Source: Nostoc sp. UHCC 0702
Lineage (GTDB): Bacteria > Cyanobacteriota > Cyanobacteriia > Cyanobacteriales > Nostocaceae
DNA: 64,000 nucleotides
Direction of reading: 5' to 3'
Assembly: GCA_017164015.1 (NCBI GenBank)
Contig: CP071065.1
Location: 5,656,091-5,720,090 of the forward strand
The notes under the pieces were generated by a model. The model was not told where the DNA came from. It worked only from the letters and a program-made list of their open reading frames with translations, and searched no databases. This document shows, piece after piece, positions 17,820 through 27,959 of the stretch (positions within the stretch are counted from its first letter, which is position 1; the number at the start of each line of letters is the position of its first letter). The position numbers and the translations under genes were made by a program.

Positions 17820-17845
17820 GTGCGTTCGGCTTAAGCCGAACGCAC
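17820..17845. terminator. 26-bp perfect palindrome between convergent kinases
   Basis: Arms of 13 bp (GTGCGTTCGGCTT and inverse) with no loop, located about 85 bp downstream of the minus-strand kinase. It is G/C-rich and placed where a bidirectional terminator would be expected, but it lacks a clear T-tract. Confidence 0.45.
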
Positions 17846-17928
17846 CATTTTATAGCATTCCACTCTTTTATTTGTGTCCTTGTTCTTCCATGCCCTGTGC
17901 GTAAGTCCTAACAAGAATTCTTTTTTAC

Positions 17929-19680
17929 TTATCGAATATTCACTTCTGGTAAATCATTGCTAGGTTGAGAATTTGCCATCCTCTTAGCAGAGTTATTAGA
18001 AACAAGTGAATTTGTTTTATTAGCAGCAGCAACTTTACCTAAAGCTACCTTTTGACTTTGAATTTGTAGACGCTGCTTTTGAGTATATTCATTCAGTTTG
18101 GCCTGAGCTTGAGTGTAAACAAGAGTATTTTTCGGAATTTGCCGCAGAAATTTCACAGCACTATTAAAGTCACCAACAGCCGCACTTTTTTGCGCGTTAT
18201 GTAAAAAGTAAGCTGCTCTAATCTGCCGCTTTTGATTGTACTCAGCTAACTTGCGTTGCACCAAAGCACCCGCAGAACTTTCTTTAGGAATTTGCCGCAG
18301 ATATTCCAACGCACCAGAAAAATCTCTAGCCCCAGCTTTTTCGTAAGCTTTTGCTAATAACTCTTGCGTCTGGAGTTCGATGTTAACCCGTGCTTGCTGC
18401 ACTAATTTGTCTGTTTTAGATTGCCAATATAAAATATCTGGAACTTTCGCCGCAGTAGCCAGAACATCTGACCATCTACCCTCTTTTGTCGCTTGTTCAG
18501 CCGCGAGATACTCTTGTGCAGCCACTTGCCATTGCTGTTGCCATTCTTCGATTGTGGCTTTAGCTTCTGGATAAACATTACTATAAGAAGGAATCGATTT
18601 AGCCAAAGCGATCGCACTTTGCAAATCTCCCGATTGATATTCTTCAGTTGCTTTATATAAAGTTTCTGTTTCAGAATAAGCAGGAGAAGTATTCAGCAAA
18701 GAATATACTCCCAATCCCATCAACAAAGAATTAGCCGCTATTCCTACTGTCATTCCTGTGAGTAGCGGTGATGATTTTCCAGAAGCAGAATTTTCATCAG
18801 AAGTATCATTCTCAACAGCCACCTCTAAAGACACATGATCCTGAGTTTCTCCTGCCATTTGTTTGAGTACACGCAATACTTCAGCCACAGACTGATAACG
18901 GTCTTGGAAGTTATAACGGATCATTTCGCTAAGAACAGCAGCCAGATAATCGCTAACTTGCGTGTTTGGAGAACGCCAGATAATTTCATTACTATAAGAA
19001 TCTATTTGTAATTGCAGTGGTTCTATCCCTGTTAAAGCTTGGATAGCAATCATACCCAAAGCATAAATATCGCTGTTAGGTTGTGTTTGACCAATAAATT
19101 GTTCTGGAGGTATGTACCCCAGTGAAGTCACAGGAATTCGCGAAATAGGCAATTCCCTTTCTATGCCAAAATCAACTGACTGAATTGAACCAAAGTCAAT
19201 TAAAACTAACTTACCATCAGCAGCACGTCTGATTAAGTTTTCTGGTTTGATATCGCAATGGATAACCCCTTGAGAGTGAACAAATTCTAAAATATTTAAA
19301 ACATCTTCTAAAAATTCTATAACCTCATTTTCAGTCCAAACACACCCCCATTGTTGATTGATGGGCAGTTCCGCAGTTAATGAGTGTCCTTCGATATACT
19401 CTTGTATTAAATAAAAACGCTCATTTTCTTCAAAGCAAGTGATGAATTCGGGAATTTGTTGATGAAGTCCCAGACGCTTGAGAGTTTCGGTTTCAGTGAG
19501 AAAGCGTAATCTTAAAGTATCTAAATAGCTGGGTTGAGAATTGTTAACTTTCAGCTGTTTAATTACACATTTAGGATTATCTGGGTAATCTATATCAACA
19601 GCAATATATGTTTGTCCAAATACCCCTGCACCTAGGCTTTGGACGATTTGGTAACGTGCTTGTAGTACCTTACCGATCAT
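17929..19680 (-). CDS. Ser/Thr protein kinase
   Basis: About 583 residues from the chosen Met (MIGKVLQARYQIV); an in-frame start 18 codons upstream at 19734 is less likely, since kinases of this type begin just before GKxLxxRY. The kinase domain (about 1-275) has SLGAGVFGQTY, Lys in CVIKQLK, a catalytic loop HCDIKPEN (non-RD, Cys before Asp) and DFGSIQSV. A transmembrane helix follows (about 308-328, GMTVGIAANSLLMGLG). The rest is alpha-helical repeats (Gln/Ala-rich, QIPKES-type repeats) that may form a TPR-like sensor. It phosphorylates unknown targets and converges with another kinase gene. Confidence 0.9.
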   Translation of the reverse strand: MIGKVLQARYQIVQSLGAGVFGQTYIAVDIDYPDNPKCVIKQLKVNNSQPSYLDTLRLRFLTETETLKRLGLHQQIPEFITCFEENERFYLIQEYIEGHSLTAELPINQQWGCVWTENEVIEFLEDVLNILEFVHSQGVIHCDIKPENLIRRAADGKLVLIDFGSIQSVDFGIERELPISRIPVTSLGYIPPEQFIGQTQPNSDIYALGMIAIQALTGIEPLQLQIDSYSNEIIWRSPNTQVSDYLAAVLSEMIRYNFQDRYQSVAEVLRVLKQMAGETQDHVSLEVAVENDTSDENSASGKSSPLLTGMTVGIAANSLLMGLGVYSLLNTSPAYSETETLYKATEEYQSGDLQSAIALAKSIPSYSNVYPEAKATIEEWQQQWQVAAQEYLAAEQATKEGRWSDVLATAAKVPDILYWQSKTDKLVQQARVNIELQTQELLAKAYEKAGARDFSGALEYLRQIPKESSAGALVQRKLAEYNQKRQIRAAYFLHNAQKSAAVGDFNSAVKFLRQIPKNTLVYTQAQAKLNEYTQKQRLQIQSQKVALGKVAAANKTNSLVSNNSAKRMANSQPSNDLPEVNIR

Positions 19681-20051
19681 GTGGTAGTTCATGAGCTGGT
19701 TACTGAGTAAATGCCTATATAAGTTTTCTAACATGGTCTTTTGTTTCCGGAAGTCCTTGAAAATAAATCATTAGAGTGTTCATTACTGAAATGCAATCTT
19801 GTTTTTTAAGTACTTGTACTAAAAAATATCAATTATTTTAATACTCTCATCAAACAAAATGCGAATTATTACTAGGCTGTAAAATATTGCCTTGAGTATG
19901 GTAATTAGGGGCATACAGCTTTACACCCCTACAGCCAATTCATTTTTTGTAAAGGTTGTTGAAAATTGTATTAGTTATACGTACGTGCTTGATTTATGCA
20001 GACGATTGCACCATCAAGGGGTTCCCTTAGAGACTACTCCTTTGCCGGTCT

Positions 20052-20179
20052 AATACCGTTTCACCTTAAGATTGATACAGATGGCAAGCTGGGGAGGCTG
20101 GGGAACTCGGGGCCCCCACGACCGCTCGTGGGTGAGGATTAGGGGCAACTGGGGGAGAAACAAAAGTAATTTGTATCAA
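20052..20179 (+). repeat. Family B element with ATTGATACA ends
   Basis: CGTTTCACCTTAAGATTGAT is followed by ACAGATGGCAAG, a GGGGAGGCTGGGGAACTCGG core and TTTGTATCAA at about 20170-20179. The core and ends are shared with the copy at 21967-22140. The whole 19735-20389 spacer shows no gene. Confidence 0.7.
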
Positions 20180-20389
20180 GAATTTCGTGTAAATGTCAGC
20201 ATCAGCGTGAAGATGAACCAGCAAAACCAATGACGAATTACAGAGAATTTCATAGCCAGATTTTTTACCACAGAAAATAACTGTGGTAGCGTTAAATCTA
20301 AGTTTTCACTACATATTTACCACTACCAAATAGTTAAATCACTTAATTTTTGCATGATTACGGACACATATCAGGCGTGGTGTCCAGAA

Positions 20390-21109
20390 TTATTTAAGTA
20401 TGCGATAGTGCAAAAACAACTCACTGCCAACCTGACGAGTTTCAATGAGTTCAAGCTCAGGGGCAATCGAAGCAACAAAGCCCTCTCCTTCCACTGGGGT
20501 AGTTAGATCCTTTCCTCCGTAAACTGTAGGCCAAATGGTTAACCACCAATCATCAATTCGCCCTGCTTGTACTAGGGCAGCCGTCAAAGAACCACCCCCC
20601 AAAGCAACAACCTTGCGGATACCCCGTTCTGCCATCAAGGCGTAAGCTCGATCCCAGTCTAAATCTGTATCTCCTAGATCAATTACATCAGCTTGCTTCT
20701 CTATGCTTTTTGCCTGAGAATTCTTTTCCAAACCAGCCCGTGTTGTGAAAATCCATCTTTCAAGATCCTGGTTGAAAAAATGCAGATCGGGGCTAAGATT
20801 AAGCGATCCCGAAACCACACAAGTAATCGGCTGGGGAGATTGACCCCGAACTTTACGTGCTGCTAACAGTTCAGGATTCTGAATGGTATAAGTCTGTCCT
20901 TCTTCTCGGATCGTCGTTGCTCCCACCAGAAATAGATCTGCAAAAGATGCTTGATACTCTAAATGTGCTTGATCGGCTAGATAGACATGACCGGGTGATT
21001 TTGGATCTACAGGTTGAATCTTTCCATCAGCCGTCATACCAAGAACCAAAGTTGTTTGGATGGTTGTCATGGTTGTTTGGGTCACTTCATCATAAACAAT
21101 AGACATCAA
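20390..21109 (-). CDS. RibD C-terminal domain / dihydrofolate reductase-like protein
   Basis: A 239-residue NADPH-dependent reductase of the RibD_C fold. LVLGMTADGKIQP near the N-terminus, DLFLVGATTIREEGQTY, KVVALGGGSLTAALVQAGRIDDWWLTIWPTVYGG (the GGG nucleotide-binding loop followed by the E/D-D-L-like segment) and the final HYRILK are all family hallmarks. In riboflavin synthesis this fold reduces the ribosylamino-pyrimidine; stand-alone proteins may do other pterin-like reductions. Met14 (MTTIQTT) is an alternative start. No riboflavin genes are adjacent, so the physiological substrate is open. Confidence 0.82.
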   Translation of the reverse strand: MMSIVYDEVTQTTMTTIQTTLVLGMTADGKIQPVDPKSPGHVYLADQAHLEYQASFADLFLVGATTIREEGQTYTIQNPELLAARKVRGQSPQPITCVVSGSLNLSPDLHFFNQDLERWIFTTRAGLEKNSQAKSIEKQADVIDLGDTDLDWDRAYALMAERGIRKVVALGGGSLTAALVQAGRIDDWWLTIWPTVYGGKDLTTPVEGEGFVASIAPELELIETRQVGSELFLHYRILK

Positions 21110-21966
21110 TTCAGTTTGAGGAATCCTCTTCTATAAATATAGTTTTTTCTGAGAAATTAATGCCGCGTCTAAGCCTTGTGAAAACAGAAATACCACCTAT
21201 TGATTGTTTGATTTATGTCTCAAGATTGTGAATATTTAACAAACGAATTTGTTAGATTGAGGTAATGAATATTAGTTTAAAAAGCCTAATTCAGAATTTT
21301 CCTAATCAGTTATTACCCTTATTACTTAGTTTCTGAGACGATGCTTTGTTATTAGGGCTGTCTCATTTAAAATTACACTTGCAATGGCTAAAATGGCTTT
21401 CTCCAGTAATACTGGACTGTACATTTTTGTACTGGGCAGTGCAACTGTTGCGCTATATATCGAAGTCCGAAGTTTGAGACCAAATTGGGATGTGAGATTT
21501 TGCTAAAACTGGCCGAGGTGATCTCTAGTTACAAATGATATCTGCGTTGGATATGCGATCGCCTAATTTTTGTGTGAGCAAGCGATCGCTGTTGTTTGGC
21601 GCTATATACATACTTTTAAAATCTTTTTATACCAAGTATCAAAAATTTATATAAATTTACTTTGTGACTTTTGACACTATTGTTCAACTGTGGTTATTAA
21701 CTAGTGTCAGTTAATAAAGTGTCACTTTCTAAATCCTCGATTTTATCCCATAAGCGATATTCTTAATCATGCAAGGAGTGATACCATTTCACCAAATGTT
21801 TGTTACAAGTTATTCTTGCAGTGCTTCTTTTCGGGAGTATCTTGCAGATTTTAGATATTGCATCAAACAAGTGAGTTGGTATAGAGTTATACCCATTTGC
21901 ACTTGAGTCCGAAAATACTCAGGTGCTTTTACGTATATATAAAAATCTAAGTAGGAGCCAGGAGGT
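21110..21966. other. Long intergenic region, no gene seen
   Basis: AT-rich, with an AGTGTCAGTTAATAAAGTGT near-repeat (about 21704-21723) and two HIP1 sites. No ORF with family features on either strand. With the elements that follow, the distance from the reductase gene to leuS is 1.3 kb. Confidence 0.5.
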
Positions 21967-22140
21967 GATAGCGTTTCACCTTAAGATTGATACAGATGGC
22001 AAGCAGGGGCACAGGGGAGCGGGGGAGCGGGGGAGCAGGGGAGCAGGGGCACAGGGGAGCGGGGGAGCAGGGGAACTCGGGGCCCCCACGACCGGAGGGA
22101 GTGGGGATTAGGGGCACAGGGGAGAAAAATTTGTATCGGT
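21967..22140 (+). repeat. Family B element expanded by a GGGGAGC/GGGGCAC STRR
   Basis: Shares GCGTTTCACCTTAAGATTGA and TACAGATGGCAAG with the copy at 20052 and ends in TTTGTATC. Its core is expanded by roughly twelve GGGGAGCA/GGGGCACA units, so it is about 45 bp longer than the other copy. Confidence 0.75.
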
Positions 22141-22198
22141 AATCTGACAGCGGGAAGAGAGTAATTAACGGGACTTGCTATCAGCTATTGTTTGGGTA

Positions 22199-22370
22199 AT
22201 ATCAAGTTCGCTTAATTACTTATTAAAACCTCCTAAGCCCCTCCCCGTTCACGGGGAGGGGTTGGGGGTGGGGTAAAACGGGATTTATGGTTATTTTACC
22301 GGACATGATATCAGCCATCAGTCATCAGTCATCAGTCATCAGCCATCAGTCATCAATCAGCAACTTCAAC
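22199..22370 (+). repeat. Family A element followed by a CAGTCAT STRR
   Basis: ATATCAAGTTCGCTTAATTA at 22199, a CCCCTCCCCGTTCACGGGGA hairpin core, and ACATGATATCA ending at 22313. Then CATCAGT heptamers run to about 22365, close to the end of leuS. Confidence 0.8.
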
Positions 22371-22408
22371 CGGAATGATTTATTTTTTGGAATTCCCTTA
22401 CCATCCTC

Positions 22409-25072
22409 TCAGCCAATTACAAAATTCACCAGTTTTCCAGGCACCACAATCACCTTTTTAATTTCTTTGCCTTCAATGTGACGCTGGGCAACTTCTGACT
22501 CACGGGCATACTTCTCTAACGCAGCTTTATCAGCTTGCGCTGGCACTTGAATTGCACCACGAGTTTTGCCCATAATTTGAATCACCAAAGTGATTTCATC
22601 AGCTACCAACGCCGCCTCATCAAAACCTGGCCAAGCTTGAGTGTGAACTGAATCACTCTTACCCATTAAATGCCACAATTCCTCAGCAATGTGAGGTGCA
22701 AAAGGTGCCAGCAACACCACCAAAGTCTGGATACCTTCTGCATAAATTGCTGAATCTTTACAGTTGGCATCAGTCAGGGCATTACTCAACTTCATCAATT
22801 CTGAAACAGCTGTGTTGAATTGATATTCGTCCTCCACATCTTCTGAAACTGCTTTGATAGCAGTGTGAATTGCCCGGCGTAAATCCTTTTCAGACTTAGT
22901 TAAATCAGAATTGACATTTTCACGGGATATGCCACCGGCAATGTGTTCCGTAACCAATCGCCAAACCCGATTTAAGAAACGGAATTGTCCTTCGACATCC
23001 GCTTCATCCCATTCCAAATCTTTTTCTGGCGGCGCTTTAAACAATATAAACATCCGCGCTGTGTCTACACCGTACTTAGCAATCACCTCTTCCGGCGCTA
23101 CACCATTGCCTTTTGACTTGGACATGGTAGCGTAAACAACTTGCAGTGGTTCACCTGTCTTCGGATCTCGTGGATCGGCAGGATCTACAAGATTAAAGGC
23201 AACCCACTTATCTTTGTCGCTTTTGTGGGGATTTACATAAGTTAAACCTTGCACCATGCCTTGAGTTAACAGACGTTGGAATGGTTCATCAAAGTTTAAC
23301 AAGCCGCGATCGCGCAGTACCTTGGTAAAGAACCGCGAATACAACAAATGCAAAATCGCGTGTTCAATTCCACCCACGTACTGATCTACTGGCATCAAGT
23401 CGTTAGTTTTACTGGAATCGAAAACCTGCTGTTCGTTCTTAGCATCAGTAAACCGCAAGAAATACCACGAAGAATCAATAAAAGTATCCATCGTGTCAGT
23501 TTCCCGCTTTGCTGGTGTACCACAAGTTGGACAAGGTACATTCACCCAGCTTTCTAACTGAGTCAACGGTGAACCGCCGCGTCCGGTAAATTCCACTTCT
23601 TCCGGTAACTGCACTGGCAAATCTTTGTCAGGAACCGGCACAATGCCACAATTAGGACAGTGAATCACGGGAATGGGTGCCCCCCAATACCGTTGCCGCG
23701 AAATTAACCAATCCCGTAAGCGATATTGTACCCGCAGTTTGCCAAATCCTTGTTCTTCAGCAAACTTAACTATTGCTTGCTTGGCATCTGTGGAATTCAT
23801 CCCACTAAAAGGCCCAGAATTAATTAAAATTCCCGGTTCAGTGTATGCACTATCATAATCAATTATGATTAAAGGTGGCTCTTCCTGCTGGAAATCCACA
23901 TCTGCAACTGCCTCTGGTTCTACAATGACAAACTCAATGGGCAAGTTATAGTTATTGGCAAACTTGAAATCTCGCACATCATGTGCTGGTACACCCATGA
24001 CTGCCCCAGTACCATATTCATACAGCACATAGTCAGCAATCCAGATCGGTACTTCTTCGCCTGTAAACGGGTTAATTGCCTTACCGCCTGTGGGAATACC
24101 TCGCTTGGGTTTGTCTTCAGCAGTACGTTCTAATTCACTTTGATTAGCAACTTCCTTTATAAAGGCTTCTACTGCTGCTTTTTGTTCTTTTGTGGTGACG
24201 CGCTGTGTTAAAGGATGTTCTGGTGCTAATACCAAGTAGCTGACACCGTAAACTGTATCTGGGCGTGTGGTATACACACCGATTTTTTCATCGCTGCCGA
24301 CGATCGCAAATTCCAAATACGCACCTGTGGATTTACCAATCCAGTTTGCTTGCATCAATTTGACGCGTTCTGGCCAACCTGTCAACTTATCTAAGTCATT
24401 CAGCAATTGTTCAGCGTAGTCGGTAATCTTCAAAAACCACTGACGCAACAATTTACGCTCAACTATAGCCCCACTGCGCCAAGAACGTCCATCGATCACT
24501 TGCTCATTTGCCAGTACAGTTTGGTCAACAGGATCCCAGTTGACTGCGGCTTCTTTTTGGTAAGCTAAACCCGCTTGCAAAAACTGCAAGAAAATCCATT
24601 GTGTCCACTTGTAATAATCTGGTGAACAAGTGGCAACTTCCCTATCCCAGTCGATGGCTAAGCCAAGACGCTGCAATTGTTGCCGCATTTGAGCAATATT
24701 TTGATAAGTCCACTTAGCTGGTGGAACTCCTCTATCAATGGCGGCGTTTTCTGCTGGCAAGCCAAAGGCATCCCAACCCATTGGGTGTAATACCCGATAG
24801 CCTTGCATTCGCTTGAGACGAGCAATTACATCGCTAATTGTATAATTACGGACGTGACCCATATGTAGGCTGCCCGATGGATAGGGGAACATGGATAAAG
24901 CGTAGAATTTTGGCTTATTGCTGTTGGTAGGTGTTTTATCTAAGCCAAGTTCAGTCCATGTTTTTTGCCATTTTTCCTCAATCTCTACTGGAATATATCG
25001 CGAATCCACCGAAAGTTCTCCTACTGGGTCTGTAATCGTGTCTGCCTCCATATTGTAGATGATGCTAGGCAA
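22409..25072 (-). CDS. leuS: Leucyl-tRNA synthetase
   Basis: An 887-residue class I synthetase that charges tRNA-Leu. The HIGH motif appears as HMGHVRNYTISD near residue 73, after FPYPSGSL. The CP1 editing domain (about 230-430) contains TTRPDTVYG and the GVPAHDVRDF segment. A zinc-finger-like CPNCG...CPTCG pair lies near 475-520, and KMSKS is MSKSKGNGV near 650. The C-terminal anticodon-binding and tail domains are complete. The start may be Met8 (MEADTITDP, at 25051) instead of the outer ATG. It is divergent from the cyclotransferase gene with under 50 bp between starts. Confidence 0.97.
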   Translation of the reverse strand: MPSIIYNMEADTITDPVGELSVDSRYIPVEIEEKWQKTWTELGLDKTPTNSNKPKFYALSMFPYPSGSLHMGHVRNYTISDVIARLKRMQGYRVLHPMGWDAFGLPAENAAIDRGVPPAKWTYQNIAQMRQQLQRLGLAIDWDREVATCSPDYYKWTQWIFLQFLQAGLAYQKEAAVNWDPVDQTVLANEQVIDGRSWRSGAIVERKLLRQWFLKITDYAEQLLNDLDKLTGWPERVKLMQANWIGKSTGAYLEFAIVGSDEKIGVYTTRPDTVYGVSYLVLAPEHPLTQRVTTKEQKAAVEAFIKEVANQSELERTAEDKPKRGIPTGGKAINPFTGEEVPIWIADYVLYEYGTGAVMGVPAHDVRDFKFANNYNLPIEFVIVEPEAVADVDFQQEEPPLIIIDYDSAYTEPGILINSGPFSGMNSTDAKQAIVKFAEEQGFGKLRVQYRLRDWLISRQRYWGAPIPVIHCPNCGIVPVPDKDLPVQLPEEVEFTGRGGSPLTQLESWVNVPCPTCGTPAKRETDTMDTFIDSSWYFLRFTDAKNEQQVFDSSKTNDLMPVDQYVGGIEHAILHLLYSRFFTKVLRDRGLLNFDEPFQRLLTQGMVQGLTYVNPHKSDKDKWVAFNLVDPADPRDPKTGEPLQVVYATMSKSKGNGVAPEEVIAKYGVDTARMFILFKAPPEKDLEWDEADVEGQFRFLNRVWRLVTEHIAGGISRENVNSDLTKSEKDLRRAIHTAIKAVSEDVEDEYQFNTAVSELMKLSNALTDANCKDSAIYAEGIQTLVVLLAPFAPHIAEELWHLMGKSDSVHTQAWPGFDEAALVADEITLVIQIMGKTRGAIQVPAQADKAALEKYARESEVAQRHIEGKEIKKVIVVPGKLVNFVIG

Positions 25073-25096
25073 CAGAAGGAGTTGGTTAACACGAGG

Positions 25097-25552
25097 ATGA
25101 CTAAATCAAATGCAAAATTTTCTGGCGGAGTGCGAGTCTTTGTTTACGGCACTCTCAAACCAGGTGAAGCTAATTATGGTAAATATTGTAGTCACAAAAT
25201 GGTTGATGCCCAAAGAGCATTTGCTCTAGGCGAATTATTTGCTCTGCCCATGGGCTACCCAGCCATGACAACTGGAGAATACCCTGTCCACGGTTATTTA
25301 CTCTCTTTTGCCGAAGGCAGCATCTTAGACGCCCTAGACGAACTGGAAGATTACCACCCCACTAGACAAATCTCAGAAAACCTGTATAATCGTCAACAAG
25401 TAGAGATATATAATCTGAAAGGGTTATCCTTCGGTTATGCCTGGGTCTACTTGATGACTCTGGAGCAAATTTACCATTTAGGGGGCATTCCCCAACCTGA
25501 GGGTTGGTGGAGTGGTTGCGGTTTAACCGCCAAGCGGGGTTGTGATTTGTGA
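25097..25552 (+). CDS. Gamma-glutamylcyclotransferase family protein
   Basis: A 151-residue protein of the GGCT/AIG2-like beta-barrel fold. The signature RVFVYGTLKPGEANY is near the N-terminus, the catalytic Glu is probably in DALDELEDYHP, and the GYAWVYLM strand follows. The family cleaves gamma-glutamyl peptides with formation of 5-oxoproline, though many bacterial members are uncharacterised. The frame is open upstream into leuS, but the ATG at 25097 preceded by ACGAGG gives the normal family N-terminus. It shares a very short divergent promoter region with leuS. Confidence 0.85.
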   Translation: MTKSNAKFSGGVRVFVYGTLKPGEANYGKYCSHKMVDAQRAFALGELFALPMGYPAMTTGEYPVHGYLLSFAEGSILDALDELEDYHPTRQISENLYNRQQVEIYNLKGLSFGYAWVYLMTLEQIYHLGGIPQPEGWWSGCGLTAKRGCDL

Positions 25553-25572
25553 TTTAACAGCCCGCTTGGCGA

Positions 25573-26184
25573 TTAATTAATGTCTTGTTCTACTGCCTTT
25601 GGTCGATGTTTCTCTGGAAGTGCTGGCTTTTTTGGAAAAACCACCGCTGCTTTAGGAATTTCGATCACTGGCTTGTTTAAAGCTACCATCAGCGGTGAAA
25701 CTGGAGCTACAGGTGTTGTGGTAGCTTGTGTAGTTTTGCTGATTGGTTTTTGCGCCAGTTGCAGATGAGATTCACCACCTGGTAGCAAACCAGATATTGT
25801 GCCAACAACGCAAGCAGCGATCGCTGCACCACCAAAGACCCAAACTAATCGGGAACGGCGGTGCAAACGCGCTAATACTTGCTCGGCAACAACGCTCTTG
25901 CTTTGGGCTGCTGGCACCGGCAAAGTTGTCAAGCCTTGCCGTAGCTTTAATAATCGTCCATACAAACATTGAACAGCAGCATCGTTTGCTAGCCATTCTT
26001 CTACTTGCCTGCTTTCGGCGGCTGTGACTTCACCGTCTAGATAAGCACTTAATAACTCGAAGCGATCGCGCTTCATCATATCCATAGCGCCCGTTGATTC
26101 ATAGGTATGCTGTGCCATTCCATCTGACAGATCTTTGTGATCTTGCCAGTGGGAACGGTTGGGAAATGGAGAATCAGTAGTCAT
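25573..26184 (-). CDS. Anti-sigma factor, membrane-anchored, partner of the adjacent ECF sigma
   Basis: A 203-residue protein. The N-terminal cytoplasmic part (about 35-90) reads RFELLSAYLDGEVTAAE and VEEWLANDAAVQCLYGRLLKLR, the typical anti-sigma helix pair without the HxxxCxxC zinc motif. One transmembrane helix follows (about 115-135, LVWVFGGAAIAACVVGTISG), then a Lys/Pro/Thr-rich extracytoplasmic tail. It should hold SigG at the membrane until an envelope signal releases it. It lies 154 bp downstream of sigG on the same strand. It probably corresponds to the protein called SapG in Nostoc, but that name rests on gene order. Confidence 0.82.
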   Translation of the reverse strand: MTTDSPFPNRSHWQDHKDLSDGMAQHTYESTGAMDMMKRDRFELLSAYLDGEVTAAESRQVEEWLANDAAVQCLYGRLLKLRQGLTTLPVPAAQSKSVVAEQVLARLHRRSRLVWVFGGAAIAACVVGTISGLLPGGESHLQLAQKPISKTTQATTTPVAPVSPLMVALNKPVIEIPKAAVVFPKKPALPEKHRPKAVEQDIN

Positions 26185-26338
26185 TTTAGCATTATTGCCA
26201 ATTTATGTACGGGTAAACACAACGAGCAATCCTGAGAAATTCATCCAATTTCTTCCTAATGGCGTAGTGCTGGATATTCAGCATCATTCAAGATCAACGC
26301 TTTAATTCTGCCTAATGGCAGAGTCAGAGTATTGTCAA

Positions 26339-26995
26339 TTAGCTATCAAGATAGTTTTGCAACTGAGCTTGCAATCTGGATCTAGCTCTGGCGATTCTCG
26401 ACTTGACAGTGCCTAAAGAAACACCCGTGATTTCGGCAATTTCTTCATATGCCATACCTTCGATTTCTCGCAGGACAATAGTGGTGCGAAATACCTCTGG
26501 TAAATCGGCGATCGCTTCGCGCAATTGCTCGTAAAACTCTCTAGTTGTCAGTTCTTCCTCTGGGCCTGGAGTATCTCCAGCAATTTCCCAATCCATCTCG
26601 CCATCATCTAGCGAACGGGGAGCATCCAGCGACAAAGGACTAACAACCCGCTTGCGTTTACGCAACTCATCGTAAAACAAGTTAGTAGCAATACGGCTCA
26701 ACCAGCCCCGAAACTTAGACGGCTCTTGTAATCGGTTGATATTCCGATACACTCGAATCCAAACTTCTTGAGCCAAATCGGCTCTGTCAGGCCAGTCTGG
26801 AGCCAGGTGATACAAAACTCTATCAACTTGGGTCTGATAGCGGCGCAATAGCTCTGCAAAAGCAGCACGATCCGGACGCTGTCCCACTTGACAGCGCAAA
26901 ATTAGATCGTGATTAGAGAGTTTGTCAACTTGCACCGATGCTTCCGGATACCTTGCATCAAACGTTGACCAGGATACAGTAATCGATTGACTCAT
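26339..26995 (-). CDS. sigG: ECF RNA polymerase sigma factor, SigG type
   Basis: A 218-residue group 4 sigma factor. Region 2 spans about 45-110 (AFAELLRRYQTQVDRVLYHL, DLAQEVWIRVYRNINRL, FRGWLSRIATNLFYDELRKR) and region 4 about 150-210 (LPEVFRTTIVLREIEG, YEEIAEITGVSLGTVKSRI). It directs core polymerase to envelope- or stress-response promoters. The cyanobacterial SigG-specific linker PLSLDAPRSLDDGEMDWEIAGD is present. It precedes its anti-sigma gene. The upstream region has an AT-rich leader; a possible autoregulatory promoter was not resolved. Confidence 0.9.
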   Translation of the reverse strand: MSQSITVSWSTFDARYPEASVQVDKLSNHDLILRCQVGQRPDRAAFAELLRRYQTQVDRVLYHLAPDWPDRADLAQEVWIRVYRNINRLQEPSKFRGWLSRIATNLFYDELRKRKRVVSPLSLDAPRSLDDGEMDWEIAGDTPGPEEELTTREFYEQLREAIADLPEVFRTTIVLREIEGMAYEEIAEITGVSLGTVKSRIARARSRLQAQLQNYLDS

Positions 26996-27573
26996 AGATC
27001 GTACTGGCTGTAAATCATCCCTTTCTATTAGACCTGCTAATTGGCACGATGTTCCTGCGGCAGGGACGGATTTCTGACTGGAACATTTAGGTATATAATT
27101 TTAAGCATATTCATGACTACAGTAACAGTTGATTTTTCTGGTGAACAATTACATAGCCATTCTTTCAGCCATTATTTTTCACCTATCTTGACACCGCAAT
27201 GTTACGTACATTTGTGCAACTAACGTCATCTGACCACTTAACATTGACAAAAAACGGAATGTATGGTTTTCTACCTAATATAAAAGAAAAAATACAGCTA
27301 TCCAATTGAAAGCCGCTTGTTGCTCCTGTAGCAGTGTACTCTTTGGCGTCGCTCAAAGTAAAAATTTTGTTGTGATCAGATTGGGTAAGTGGCTATGGTC
27401 TTGGGGGTTTAGGGGTAACGAGGATTAAGTAATTGGAAGTAAAAAGGTAAAAAAGCAACAGACGCCTGCGCGATCGCGCTTTGCCGAGAGGCTTTGGCAG
27501 TGGCGTCAGACCCTCAGAGCGCACTGCTTCACTAATTACGAATTATTATCAGGTAGCTGTAGCGATAACTCTA
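26996..27573. other. Intergenic region, no gene seen
   Basis: Contains the sigG upstream region (near 27000-27100) and a GCGATCGC-bearing GGCAGTGGCGTCAGACCC stretch (about 27470-27525). A 60-codon ORF at 27041 has no family features. No RNA gene was recognised. Confidence 0.5.
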
Positions 27574-27726
27574 TTATTTTTCCGGTCTTGTTACTAGAAT
27601 TGTTGTTGATGTTTCTGTGTGGTGCTGGTAAATAGCACCTGTTTTTGTTGGATCGGGTACCCGGACTTGAAAAAAGAAATTGAGGGAAAATGTAATCGTG
27701 AATGCTAGCAATAGTTTTTCAAACAT
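27574..27726 (-). CDS. Small single-pass membrane protein
   Basis: A 50-residue ORF. The start at 27726 is supported by GGGAGAAAG positioned about 5-13 bases upstream, one of the best Shine-Dalgarno sites in the window. MFEKLLLAFTITFSLNFFFQ gives one membrane helix or signal anchor; the rest is polar and Thr-rich. I do not recognise a family. A longer in-frame version begins 14 codons upstream but would skip the ribosome site. It is divergent from the L,D-transpeptidase gene. Confidence 0.5.
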   Translation of the reverse strand: MFEKLLLAFTITFSLNFFFQVRVPDPTKTGAIYQHHTETSTTILVTRPEK

Positions 27727-27959
27727 GGTCTTTCTCCCACCCACACTATTAATGATTGATTGCTGCACTTGGAGGTGCTACTAATGAATAAATTTCTTTG
27801 CCAAGATTTTTGTTGACCGGAATCTCGGCATAACCTTAGTTTGCCCAAAAATACTGAAACAGTTATAAGAGAACAGATAAGAATTTATAAATTCTTGATA
27901 ATCGGATCATGAGTGCAGGCAATAAGTAATTTGGATATGTCAGGGATAAACAATAGGCG

